In this document: in pieces, positions 1 through 7,792 of the stretch
How the letters are laid out: every line of letters starts with the position of its first letter
Numbering within the stretch: the first letter of the stretch is position 1
Assembly (NCBI GenBank): GCA_947167635.1
Contig: CAMVIT010000001.1
Span: 1-64,000, forward strand
Source of the DNA: F23-D06 sp947167635
Lineage (GTDB): Bacteria > Bacteroidota > Bacteroidia > Bacteroidales > WCHB1-69
Direction: 5' to 3'
Length of the DNA: 64,000 nt
Translations under genes and position numbers: made by a program
Notes under the pieces: model-generated
The model's input: only the letters and a program-made list of their open reading frames with translations
What the model was told of the DNA's origin: nothing
Databases searched by the model: none

Positions 1-222
1 TGCAGACCTACGGCCTGCACCATGCCATCTCCCTATCCCTCAACTGATCACTGTTTACTGCTCGGCTACAGATATGCATCCCCTAACGGGGATGGGTTTC
101 CTGTGGCATACTCCGTCACCCACTCCCATACTGATCACTCTTCACTGATCACTGTTCACTCGTCTCACACCTTTGCTACCAACCCCTGCAGACCTACGGC
201 CTGCATCCCCGCCGCACCATAA
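1..222. repeat. Noncoding repeat patch: 19-bp direct repeat, CCCTAACGGG hairpin, AGTGATCACT-type array
   Basis: No gene is supported here. The 19-mer TGCAGACCTACGGCCTGCA occurs at 1-19 and again at 187-205; each copy is itself a near-palindrome. At 77-94 a perfect 7-bp stem (CATCCCC/GGGGATG) closes a TAAC loop and is preceded at 66-76 by CTACAGATATG. Between about 44 and 165 there are decayed repeats of the palindromic unit TGATCACT followed by STTCAC-like bases. The same three motif classes recur around 27033-27146 and 30091-30165, so this looks like a site where short dispersed repeats have accumulated. The patch runs off the left edge of the window. Confidence 0.75.
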
Positions 223-239
223 TTGTTTTATTACCCTTC

Positions 240-1829
240 TTATCTCGGGATTTTAAGCTTCTGCCCGGCTTGAATGGCATTCTCGTTGCGCAAATTGTTG
301 TATTTGGCAATGGCGGTAGCCGTGACACCATACTTGCGCCCGATCGAGGATAAGGTGTCGCCCTTTTTGACGATGTAGATGATGGGCGATCCGGTGGAGT
401 TGTTTGTGGTGTTTGTGGCAGGCTTGGTTGTGGCAGGAATGGTGTCCTTCACCACGACACTGGAATCGGCGGAAACCATCGTGCTGTCCCTGGCCACCAA
501 AGTGCTGTCGCCGGACGCAGGCTTCGGGGCGGGCTTGGTGATGGTCGTGCCCTTGCGCACCAGCAAACGCTGCCCAATGCGCAAACTGCTACTGCGGAGA
601 TGGTTCAACGCTTTCAGCTTGTTGACCGTGGTTCCGTATTTGGAGGCTATTTTCGACAATGTCTCGCCTTTGCGCACCGTATGGTACTTGTTGGGTGTGG
701 TCTGCACAATGACATCCCCGGTCTCCGTCGTGGTGGTCAGGTCGCGCGTGGGATTGAAGAAGTCGTCGTAACGGTACCGCTGGATGGAGTCTTTCAAAGC
801 AATGAACCGGAGGATGTCCTGCGTTTGCAGCCGCAAGGGATATTTTTCGTGATAGGCGGGGATGATGTCCCGCTTGTATTGCGGATTCAGGATGTGGATC
901 TCGTCCATGTCGATGCCGAGGACCTCCGAGACCTGCTGAAGGTGAATCTCTTTGTCAACCATGACGGTATCGACGTTAGTGGGGATGCGAAGCGTGCTGG
1001 GCGCGATGCCGTAGAGATTGTGATAGGTCATCATGTAGTAGGCGCCGATGAAAGCGGGGAAATAGTTTTGGGTCTCCTTGGGCAGATAGGGTGCCACGCC
1101 CCAGAAGTCGGTTTTGCCGCCGGAGCGCTGGATGGCCTTGCGCACGTTGCCAGCCCCGCAGTTGTAGGCTGAAATGGCCAATCCCCAATCGTTGAAGATG
1201 TTGTACAGGTCCCGAAAATGGCGTGCTGCCGCCTCGGTGGCTTTGTAAGGGTCGCGGCGGTCATCCACGAAAGTGTTGACCTCCAGTCCGTAAAGTTTTC
1301 CCGTGTTGTACATGAATTGCCATATTCCCGTGGCACCTGCGCGCGACACGGCCAACGGATTGAGCGCCGACTCGATGATGGTGATATAGACCAACTCCTC
1401 AGGCACATTGTATTTGTCAAAAATGGCCTTCATCCAAGGATAATAGTATTGCGCCAGCGCCAAAATGGCCGACGAGGAACGTTGACGTTGTACAGAGTAG
1501 AGTTCGATGAATCGTTTCACACGCTCGTTGTAAGCCATGGGCACGGCGGTGACAATCTGGGAGAGACGTTTATAGATGAGCGAATCATTGTTGTCGTAGG
1601 CGTAACTGTCGTCTTTGAGTTTGGAGAGCACGGAGTGTTTGGTCGTCAACTCGTTTTTTACATACCATATATTGAGCATGGAGTCCATCTTCTGGATCTC
1701 TGCTTTCGCGAAGACATCCATGTCGTCTTCCACCATGTTGGTGTCTTTGAGCACAGTCGGAATGGGTTGTGCAGACAGACATGCGATGAATATGATTTGG
1801 ATGAATGATAACAGTGTTTTTTTGATCAT
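240..1829 (-). CDS. mltD: Membrane-bound lytic murein transglycosylase (MltD-like) with two LysM domains
   Basis: The 529-residue product has a signal peptide, an SLT-type lysozyme-like domain at roughly 130-270 with the catalytic glutamate in ITIIESALNP followed by AGATGIWQFM, and two C-terminal LysM modules (about 375-425 and 480-529, YHTVRKGETLSKIASKYG and YIVKKGDTLSSIGRKYG). A low-complexity linker rich in K, P, T, S and D separates the LysM modules. The enzyme would cleave peptidoglycan glycan strands to 1,6-anhydro-muropeptides in the periplasm, held on the wall by LysM. The ATG at 1829 is followed by a normal signal sequence. It lies 10 bp after the MORN-repeat gene and may share its transcript. 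Confidence 0.9.
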   Translation of the reverse strand: MIKKTLLSFIQIIFIACLSAQPIPTVLKDTNMVEDDMDVFAKAEIQKMDSMLNIWYVKNELTTKHSVLSKLKDDSYAYDNNDSLIYKRLSQIVTAVPMAYNERVKRFIELYSVQRQRSSSAILALAQYYYPWMKAIFDKYNVPEELVYITIIESALNPLAVSRAGATGIWQFMYNTGKLYGLEVNTFVDDRRDPYKATEAAARHFRDLYNIFNDWGLAISAYNCGAGNVRKAIQRSGGKTDFWGVAPYLPKETQNYFPAFIGAYYMMTYHNLYGIAPSTLRIPTNVDTVMVDKEIHLQQVSEVLGIDMDEIHILNPQYKRDIIPAYHEKYPLRLQTQDILRFIALKDSIQRYRYDDFFNPTRDLTTTTETGDVIVQTTPNKYHTVRKGETLSKIASKYGTTVNKLKALNHLRSSSLRIGQRLLVRKGTTITKPAPKPASGDSTLVARDSTMVSADSSVVVKDTIPATTKPATNTTNNSTGSPIIYIVKKGDTLSSIGRKYGVTATAIAKYNNLRNENAIQAGQKLKIPR

Positions 1830-1839
1830 ACGCCTATTT

Positions 1840-3342
1840 TCAATCTTTGATAGTATAGTTGTTCCATTTTAGTTCCCGCCCCTCTTTGAACAGCGTGGTG
1901 AGCAGTTGTATGCCCTCCTCGTTGTATTGAATCCAAGCACCTTCTTGCAAGCCGTTCACATACTTGCCGCTGGTCTTGATATTGCCGTTTTCCCAATAGG
2001 TGGTGAATTTGCCGTCGCGGACATCCTGGTTGTACTGGATGCGTGAGGCGATGCGGTCCTTGTCATAGGTGGTGGTCCAGGTGCCCGTGCGCTTGCCGCC
2101 GTCATACGGGCCGCTCTCCACGGAGGTGCCGTTGCGATAGTACCAGTTGCCTTCCTCGTAGCCGGCTACATAGTTGCCGCGCGTCACAATCTCGCCCGCC
2201 TCGTCATATTCCACATAAATGCCGTCAAGGTCGCCGTCTTCGTAGTGGCAGACGGTCATGGTGTCGCCAGTGGGGTAAAACCAGACCCACTCGCCGTGTT
2301 TCTGCCCTTTAGAGTTATAAGCACCAGCAATTTCAATGGTCTTGTCTGGAAAATAGAAGTACCATTCCCCAATGGGACGGGAGTTTTTGTATTTGCCCCG
2401 CGAGCGCAGCTCTCCGGTGGGGTAGTACTCCTTCCAGAGCCCCTGTCGCAGTCCGTTCAGGTCGGTGATGCCTTCGAATCGGAGCCAACCCTCCTCGAAA
2501 AGGTAACCCTTTATGACATTGCCGGCAGTGTCGAATTCGCGGCGGATGCCGTCGGGCTTGTCATTGTGGTAAGTGGCAATGATCGAGGGCCGGCCGTTGG
2601 GATGGCGCGCAATGCGCTGGTCCAGTATCTTGGTCTCCTTGGCATCCTCATCCAGCTGGTCGTGAGTGTATTTCTCCACACGGAGGAAGTTTCCGTTCTG
2701 GTCATAATATTTGAAAAAGCCGTGCTTTTTGTCATTGAGGTAGGAACCCTCCATGCGAAGGTTCCCGTTTTCCCAAAAATATTTCCAACTGCCCTGCTTG
2801 TGGCCGAATTGGTCAGTGCGGTTGATGCGCTCTGTGCGGTTTCGCACGCCATGGTAATACTTGGTGACAGCGACCACCAGCCCTGTTTTGTCGAACTCCT
2901 TGGCCAAGCCATGGGGTTTGCCGTTTTCGTAGGGTACCAGCGACTTGAGCCAGCCGGCATTGTCGTATGTGTGCACGTCCCCCATGATGGTGTCTGTGTG
3001 CCAATGGGTCACGGTGTAGTCTTGGTCACCATATTGCACCTGCTCGCCCTCTTTTTTGCCGGCCTTATAGTGCAGGGTCAGATAACGCTTGCCCTTTTGG
3101 TAAAAAGTCCAGACGCTATCCAGGAGAAAATCTTTCCGATTACCCTCTGAAAGGAGGTTGCCCTCCTCGTCGAAGGAGCGCCACCAGCCGTCGGGCTGCC
3201 CGTTGACTAAGGTGCCCTCGCTGGACTTGGCCCCGGAAGGGTAGCGGAAAGTGACAAACCCGTCGGTTACAACACTGTCTTGGGCCTGCACGAAAATGCA
3301 GCCGCAAAGAAGCAACGTCAACACTAACAAACGGGTATGCAT
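1840..3342 (-). CDS. Secreted MORN-type (YwqK-like) repeat protein
   Basis: The product (500 residues) begins with a signal peptide (MHTRLLVLTLLLCGCIFVQA, with a possible lipobox cysteine) and is then built almost entirely from about 20 repeats of the MORN/YwqK type, for example GSWKYFWENGNLRMEG, GLWKEYYPTGELRSRG and GEWVWFYPTGDTMTV. Such repeats form an extended beta hairpin ladder. The family is often labelled antitoxin component YwqK, but no toxin gene is adjacent, and in Bacteroidota these are usually exported proteins of unknown job. The position directly before a lytic transglycosylase suggests an envelope role; this is inference only. Confidence 0.8.
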   Translation of the reverse strand: MHTRLLVLTLLLCGCIFVQAQDSVVTDGFVTFRYPSGAKSSEGTLVNGQPDGWWRSFDEEGNLLSEGNRKDFLLDSVWTFYQKGKRYLTLHYKAGKKEGEQVQYGDQDYTVTHWHTDTIMGDVHTYDNAGWLKSLVPYENGKPHGLAKEFDKTGLVVAVTKYYHGVRNRTERINRTDQFGHKQGSWKYFWENGNLRMEGSYLNDKKHGFFKYYDQNGNFLRVEKYTHDQLDEDAKETKILDQRIARHPNGRPSIIATYHNDKPDGIRREFDTAGNVIKGYLFEEGWLRFEGITDLNGLRQGLWKEYYPTGELRSRGKYKNSRPIGEWYFYFPDKTIEIAGAYNSKGQKHGEWVWFYPTGDTMTVCHYEDGDLDGIYVEYDEAGEIVTRGNYVAGYEEGNWYYRNGTSVESGPYDGGKRTGTWTTTYDKDRIASRIQYNQDVRDGKFTTYWENGNIKTSGKYVNGLQEGAWIQYNEEGIQLLTTLFKEGRELKWNNYTIKD

Positions 3343-3356
3343 AGGTTTAAAGGTTT

Positions 3357-3385
3357 GAAAAAATCCTCCTCCCGAAGGAGGAGGA
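3357..3385 (-). terminator. Rho-independent terminator after the 3394-3834 lipoprotein gene
   Basis: Read on the minus strand there is a perfect 9-bp stem TCCTCCTCC / GGAGGAGGA closed by a UUCG tetraloop (stem-loop 3364-3385) followed by a run of six T. It sits 9 bp after the stop of the lipoprotein gene and just before the MORN-repeat gene, so it should cut the lgt-lipoprotein transcript from the downstream pair at least partly. Confidence 0.85.
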
Positions 3386-3393
3386 GACGGGTT

Positions 3394-3834
3394 TTACTTG
3401 CTGCCGGTAAAGTCGATGATACGGATTTCGGTGGTGGCTATGCCGAGGATTTGTACCGTGTAATAGACACTCATGTCCAAGGTGTTGCCTGTAAAGATGG
3501 CTTTCACATGAATTTTCTTGACCTGTTCGGTAGCTGTGTTGATGAAATTGTTCTGACCCACCATGGAGGTGAGCACTTGGGTGATCCATTCAACATTCTC
3601 ACTGGAAGCCTCGAAGGTGTTGGTAGTAGTGTATTCCAATGGCAATACGCCGTAGAGGAGCACACCGTTGGTGGAAAGCGGATTGCTGAGAATACGGACA
3701 GAGCCGCTTTTGGTGGTGTTTTCTTTCACGATGGTGAATGTGCCCGTGTATTTACCGGCATATTCGGAATTTGCGTTGTCACAACCGGCAAGTGCAAAGG
3801 CAAGAATAACGATGAGGGGAAGGAGTTTTTTCAT
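3394..3834 (-). CDS. Putative lipoprotein of unknown function
   Basis: 146 residues. The N-terminus MKKLLPLIVILAFALAGC is a textbook lipoprotein signal with lipobox LAGC. The mature part contains YAGKYTGTFTI near the start and has a beta-rich look (alternating polar and hydrophobic residues), consistent with a small lipocalin/calycin-like sheet, but no family was recognised. It lies 45 bp downstream of lgt, whose enzyme would acylate its cysteine, and is followed by a strong terminator. Confidence 0.7.
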   Translation of the reverse strand: MKKLLPLIVILAFALAGCDNANSEYAGKYTGTFTIVKENTTKSGSVRILSNPLSTNGVLLYGVLPLEYTTTNTFEASSENVEWITQVLTSMVGQNNFINTATEQVKKIHVKAIFTGNTLDMSVYYTVQILGIATTEIRIIDFTGSK

Positions 3835-3879
3835 AATAAATTGTTTTGAAAAGTTAGAAAATTGTTTTGAAAATAATAA

Positions 3880-4776
3880 TCACTTGGTTTGTGTGTCTTT
3901 TTTAGGTTCGGGTTCCTCTTTAAACGGAAATTCCGGATAATAAGTATGTACGAAGGAATAAATCAATAGCCCAAGACCCAGCAAAGCTATGGGGATGCTG
4001 AGAATTTGGCCGTTGTTGAGGGCATGGCCCACCTCGCCGGGCACTTGTACCTCTTTGACAAACTCAATGAAAAAGCGTGCGGTGAAGATGACAAAGAGCG
4101 TGATGCCGGAGGTGCGGCCGGCGGCCACCTTGCCTTTGGCAAACTTGAAATAGTAAACAACCAAGCCAATGAAAACACAGAGGTAAACGATGGATTCATA
4201 GAGTTGTGCGGGATGACGCAGGGTGCCGGCCACGCCGAAGCCGCCATGAATGAAATCGAATGCCCAAGGCACCGTGGTGATGCTGCCCACAATCTCATGG
4301 TTCATCAGGTTGCCGATGCGCACGAAGGCCGCGGCAATGGGCACGGCAATACCCAGCCGGTCCCAAAGCCAGAAGAAGTTGACCTTGTATTTCCAGGTGT
4401 AATACACAATAAACAGGAAGATGGCGATAACTCCGCCGTGGCTGGCCAACCCCTGATAGCCGATGAATTTCCCGTCGTGGATGGGCAGCAGGATTTCCAA
4501 CGGAGCGGTGACGAACTGCTCGGGTTCGTAGAAAAGGAAATGCCCCAGTCGCAACCCGACAAATGTCCAGACAATGGTCCAGATGGAGATACGGTCCAAC
4601 TCCTTCTGTGAGGCTTTCTCGGTGATGAAGATTTTCTGCAATGTCAAGTAAGCCAGCAGGAAGCCGGTGGCCAGCAGGATACCGTACCAGCGAACCTCCA
4701 CGGAGCCCAAATGGAAGGCCACGGGATTCACTTTCCAGGTTATGGTACAGAGCGTGTTCAAAAGATTAGTGTACAT
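3880..4776 (-). CDS. lgt: Prolipoprotein diacylglyceryl transferase
   Basis: The enzyme transfers diacylglycerol from phosphatidylglycerol to the lipobox cysteine of prolipoproteins at the inner membrane, the first step of lipoprotein maturation. The 298-residue product has about seven membrane segments, the early motif VRWYGILLATGFLLAYLT, the HGG motif (GLASHGGVIAIF) and the Lgt signature region VRIGNLMNHEIVG. The C-terminus is a short charged tail (KEEPEPKKDTQTK). The gene has its own TAnnTTTG promoter and is transcribed away from hutH. The second lipoprotein enzyme, lspA, lies elsewhere in the window (40274-40939). Confidence 0.95.
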   Translation of the reverse strand: MYTNLLNTLCTITWKVNPVAFHLGSVEVRWYGILLATGFLLAYLTLQKIFITEKASQKELDRISIWTIVWTFVGLRLGHFLFYEPEQFVTAPLEILLPIHDGKFIGYQGLASHGGVIAIFLFIVYYTWKYKVNFFWLWDRLGIAVPIAAAFVRIGNLMNHEIVGSITTVPWAFDFIHGGFGVAGTLRHPAQLYESIVYLCVFIGLVVYYFKFAKGKVAAGRTSGITLFVIFTARFFIEFVKEVQVPGEVGHALNNGQILSIPIALLGLGLLIYSFVHTYYPEFPFKEEPEPKKDTQTK

Positions 4777-4800
4777 TTTTTACCTTATAAATAGAAACTG

Positions 4801-4831
4801 CAAAAGTAGCAAAAATATAGGGATTGCGCAA
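4801..4831 (-). promoter_or_regulatory. lgt promoter (minus strand), -33 and -7 boxes
   Basis: On the minus strand TTG (4831-4829) is followed after exactly 20 bases by TACTTTTGC (4808-4800), a perfect match to the Bacteroidota TTG / TAnnTTTG primary promoter. The start of lgt lies 25 bases beyond the -7 box. Confidence 0.8.
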
Positions 4832-4854
4832 AGAAAAAATTTTTTGTATGTTTG
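4824..4854 (+). promoter_or_regulatory. hutH promoter, -33 and -7 boxes, sharing a palindrome with the lgt promoter
   Basis: TTG at 4824-4826 is followed after 20 bases by TATGTTTGC at 4847-4855. The TTG is one half of the palindrome TTGCGCAA (4824-4831), whose other half is the -33 box of lgt, so the two promoters are mirror images. Transcription would start near 4861, giving a leader of about 67 bases before hutH. Confidence 0.8.
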
Positions 4855-4927
4855 CAAACTCTAAAAAAGCGCTAATCCACGCCTTTAGCATGTTGTAATA
4901 TAGTAGATTCAAGTAATAAAACCGTAT

Positions 4928-6418
4928 ATGAAAAGACATCAGATTTCAACCAAATTCCTCAGTATTGACAAGGTGGCCAAGATTGTAGAACGCCGCCAGA
5001 AAATTGAACTTTCCCAAGAGGCGATTGATGCCGTGCAGAAGTGCCGTGCCTACCTTGACAAGAAAACCGACACCGAGAAGGAACCCATCTACGGTGTGAC
5101 CACCGGCTTCGGTTCCCTCTGCAACCGGTCCATCTCCAAGGAAGACCTCTCCACGCTGCAACGCAACCTCGTGCTTTCCCACGCTTGCGGTGTCGGTGCG
5201 GAAGTTCCCCAGGAGATTGTGCAGCTGATGCTGCTGATGAAGATACAATCCCTCTCGTATGGCCATTCCGGTGTGCAGTTGGCCACGATCCAACGGCTTG
5301 TCGATTTTTACAACACGGGTGTCTATCCCGTGGTCTATCAGCAGGGCTCGCTCGGAGCTTCCGGCGACTTGGCCCCGCTGGCCCACCTTTCCCTGCCGCT
5401 CCTCAATATGGGCGAGGTTTACTACCGCGGCAAGAAATATCCCGCCTCTGTCATCAACGAAAAATTCGGCTGGGAACCCATCACCCTGCAATCCAAGGAG
5501 GGTCTGGCGTTGCTCAACGGCACCCAGTTCATGAGCTCCTATGCGGTGTGGCTCCTGATCAAATCGCAAAAGCTTTCCTGGATGGCCGACATCATCGGTG
5601 CCATCTCCCTCGATGCCTTCGACGGTCGTATCGAGCCGTTCAACCTCAATGTCCATTTGGTGCGCCCGCATACGGGCCAGCTCATCACCGCCGCCCATAT
5701 CCAGGAGTTGCTTCAGGGCTCCGAAATCATCCGACGCCACAAAGAGCATGTGCAGGATCCTTACTCTTTCCGCTGCATCCCGCAGGTGCATGGCGCCACG
5801 AAGGACTCCATCCAACATGTGCGTGATGTGGTTGAGACCGAAATCAACTCCGTGACAGACAACCCCACTGTGTTCCCCGATGAAGATATCGTGGTGTCAG
5901 CCGGCAACTTCCATGGCCAACCGTTAGCTTTGGTGCTCGACTTCCTTTCCATCGCCATGGCCGAGTTGGGCAACATCTCCGAGCGCCGCATCTACCAATT
6001 GATTTCAGGAAAACGCGAGCTGCCCTCCTTCTTGGTCAAGAACCCCGGCCTCAACTCCGGCTTCATGATCCCGCAGTACGCCGCCGCCTCCATCGTGAAT
6101 CAGAACAAAGCGTTCACCATGCCCTGCTCCACCGACTCCATCGAATCTTCGCAAGGTCAGGAGGACCACGTCAGCATGGGTGCCAATGCCGCCACGAAGT
6201 GCTACATGGTGGTCAACAATGTGGAGAAAATCCTCGGCATCGAGTTGTTCAATGCCGCCCAGGCTCTCGAGTTCCGCAGACCGCTCAAATCCTCTCCTTT
6301 CATTGAGGAATTTGTCAAGGCTTACCGCACCTTCGTGCCTTTTGTGGAGAATGACACCTACATGCACGAATTGATCCAACAATCCATCGATTTCGTCAAC
6401 GGCGTGCGTGTCGAATAG
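4928..6418 (+). CDS. hutH: Histidine ammonia-lyase
   Basis: The product (496 residues) deaminates L-histidine to trans-urocanate and ammonia in the cytoplasm. The MIO cofactor triad Ala-Ser-Gly is at 144-146 within GSLGASGDLAPLAHL. Two features separate histidine lyases from Phe/Tyr lyases of the same fold: SH in NLVLSHACGVG and the Glu in GQEDHVSMG; both are present, so the substrate is most likely histidine. No other hut gene (hutU, hutI, ftcD) is in the window, so the rest of the pathway must lie elsewhere. The start ATG follows a well-formed promoter at 4824-4854. The gene is followed after 20 bp by a lipoprotein gene. Confidence 0.92.
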   Translation: MKRHQISTKFLSIDKVAKIVERRQKIELSQEAIDAVQKCRAYLDKKTDTEKEPIYGVTTGFGSLCNRSISKEDLSTLQRNLVLSHACGVGAEVPQEIVQLMLLMKIQSLSYGHSGVQLATIQRLVDFYNTGVYPVVYQQGSLGASGDLAPLAHLSLPLLNMGEVYYRGKKYPASVINEKFGWEPITLQSKEGLALLNGTQFMSSYAVWLLIKSQKLSWMADIIGAISLDAFDGRIEPFNLNVHLVRPHTGQLITAAHIQELLQGSEIIRRHKEHVQDPYSFRCIPQVHGATKDSIQHVRDVVETEINSVTDNPTVFPDEDIVVSAGNFHGQPLALVLDFLSIAMAELGNISERRIYQLISGKRELPSFLVKNPGLNSGFMIPQYAAASIVNQNKAFTMPCSTDSIESSQGQEDHVSMGANAATKCYMVVNNVEKILGIELFNAAQALEFRRPLKSSPFIEEFVKAYRTFVPFVENDTYMHELIQQSIDFVNGVRVE

Positions 6419-6438
6419 ATGCTTTAACTTATTTTAAG

Positions 6439-6930
6439 ATGAAAAAGTGGTGGGCCTTTTTCTTTTGCGCTGTCATGGCCGTAAGTTGCGTGCATCGGGA
6501 GCACTATTCCGAAGTGCCGCACATCGAGTTTGTGCGCCTTGAGAAATTGGATGACGGTACAGGTCGCGACAACCAGGCCAATTTGGTCATCGCTTTCCAA
6601 GACGGAGACGGTGATATTGGGCTCAGCATTAGTGATACCACTGGTCCTTTTGCCCTGGATTCAGCCTACTATTACAACTTTTTCATCGATTTTATTGAAA
6701 AACAGCATGGCGAATGGGTGGTTGTTGACTTGCCCCAACCTCTTCATGCCCGCGTGCCATACCTTAGCGAGGATGTGCCCGAGAGCATAGAGGGTGAACT
6801 TACTGTTTTAACGTATATTAACAACTATTTTTCCCCATACGATACTGTCAAGTTGCGTTGCCGTCTTGTGGATCGCGCCTTGCATGAAAGCAACATCATT
6901 GAAACCCCTGAAATAATTGTAAAGAAATGA
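6439..6930 (+). CDS. Putative lipoprotein of unknown function
   Basis: 163 residues with a lipoprotein signal (MKKWWAFFFCAVMAVSC, lipobox AVSC). The mature part has an acidic stretch FQDGDGDIGLSISDT that resembles a Ca2+-binding DxDGD-type loop, then YYYNFFIDFIEKQHGEW. It overlaps nadC by four bases (ATGA), so the two are translationally coupled, although nothing links them functionally. Members of this kind, with an early FQDGDGDIG motif, occur widely in Bacteroidota as unnamed lipoproteins; that statement is from memory and was not checked. Confidence 0.75.
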   Translation: MKKWWAFFFCAVMAVSCVHREHYSEVPHIEFVRLEKLDDGTGRDNQANLVIAFQDGDGDIGLSISDTTGPFALDSAYYYNFFIDFIEKQHGEWVVVDLPQPLHARVPYLSEDVPESIEGELTVLTYINNYFSPYDTVKLRCRLVDRALHESNIIETPEIIVKK

Positions 6931-7775
6931 TATTGAACGAACAAGCTAAAAAACTGATCCATTTGTCGTTGCAGGAGGATATCGGCGATGGCGACCACTC
7001 TTCCCTCTCCTGTATTCCCGCCGATGTGATGGGCGAGATGAAACTCCTCGTGAAGGAGGATGGCATCCTTTGCGGTGTTGATGTGGCCCGCGAGGTGATA
7101 CGGCAGGTGGACGAGTCCATCCGGATGGAGTGCTTCATGCAGGATGGCACCCCTATTCACAAAGGCGACATTGTTTTTGTGTTGCATGGCCCCGCCGTCA
7201 GCATGCTCACGGCAGAGCGCAACGTGCTCAACTATATGCAGCGCATGAGTGGCATTGCCACGAGCACCCACGAGTATGTGGAGTTGGTGAAAGACACAAA
7301 TGTCACCCTGCTCGACACGCGCAAGACTACGCCCAACATGCGTGTTTTCGAAAAATATGCCGTTGAAGTAGGGGGCGCTTCCAATCACCGGTTTGGTTTG
7401 TATGACATGATGATGCTGAAAGACAATCACATCGATTTTGCCGGAGGCATTGAGAAAGCCATTGATGCAGCCAATGAGTATCAACGTCGCAAAGGGTTGA
7501 ATCTCAAGATCGAGATTGAAACCCGAAGCCTCGATGATGTGCGCCGTGTGCTTGCTCATGGCGGTGTGCATCGCATCATGTTCGACAACTTCTCCCCGGA
7601 GCTGATTGTAGAAGGCGTGAAGCTCGTGAACCATCGTTTTGAGACGGAGGCCTCCGGCGGCATTGTCAAGGAGACCCTTCGCGAGTACGCTCTCACGGGT
7701 GTGGACTTCATCTCCGTGGGCGCTTTCACCCATCATATCAGCAGCTTGGATTTGAGTCTCAAATTTTCCAAGTAA
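6927..7775 (+). CDS. nadC: Nicotinate-nucleotide pyrophosphorylase (carboxylating), quinolinate phosphoribosyltransferase
   Basis: The enzyme joins quinolinate and PRPP to nicotinate mononucleotide, releasing CO2 and pyrophosphate, in de novo NAD synthesis. The 282-residue length fits. Visible signatures are EDIGDGDHSS near the N-terminus, RNVLNYMQRMSGIAT, the TRKTTP motif with MRVFEKYAVEVGG, and HRFGLYDMMMLKDNH; the C-terminal barrel carries IEIETRSLDDV and ISVGAFTHHISSLDLSL. The start ATG overlaps the stop of the upstream lipoprotein gene. nadA and nadB are not in the window. Confidence 0.95.
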   Translation: MILNEQAKKLIHLSLQEDIGDGDHSSLSCIPADVMGEMKLLVKEDGILCGVDVAREVIRQVDESIRMECFMQDGTPIHKGDIVFVLHGPAVSMLTAERNVLNYMQRMSGIATSTHEYVELVKDTNVTLLDTRKTTPNMRVFEKYAVEVGGASNHRFGLYDMMMLKDNHIDFAGGIEKAIDAANEYQRRKGLNLKIEIETRSLDDVRRVLAHGGVHRIMFDNFSPELIVEGVKLVNHRFETEASGGIVKETLREYALTGVDFISVGAFTHHISSLDLSLKFSK

Positions 7776-7792
7776 TTGGTTTTGAATCATAA

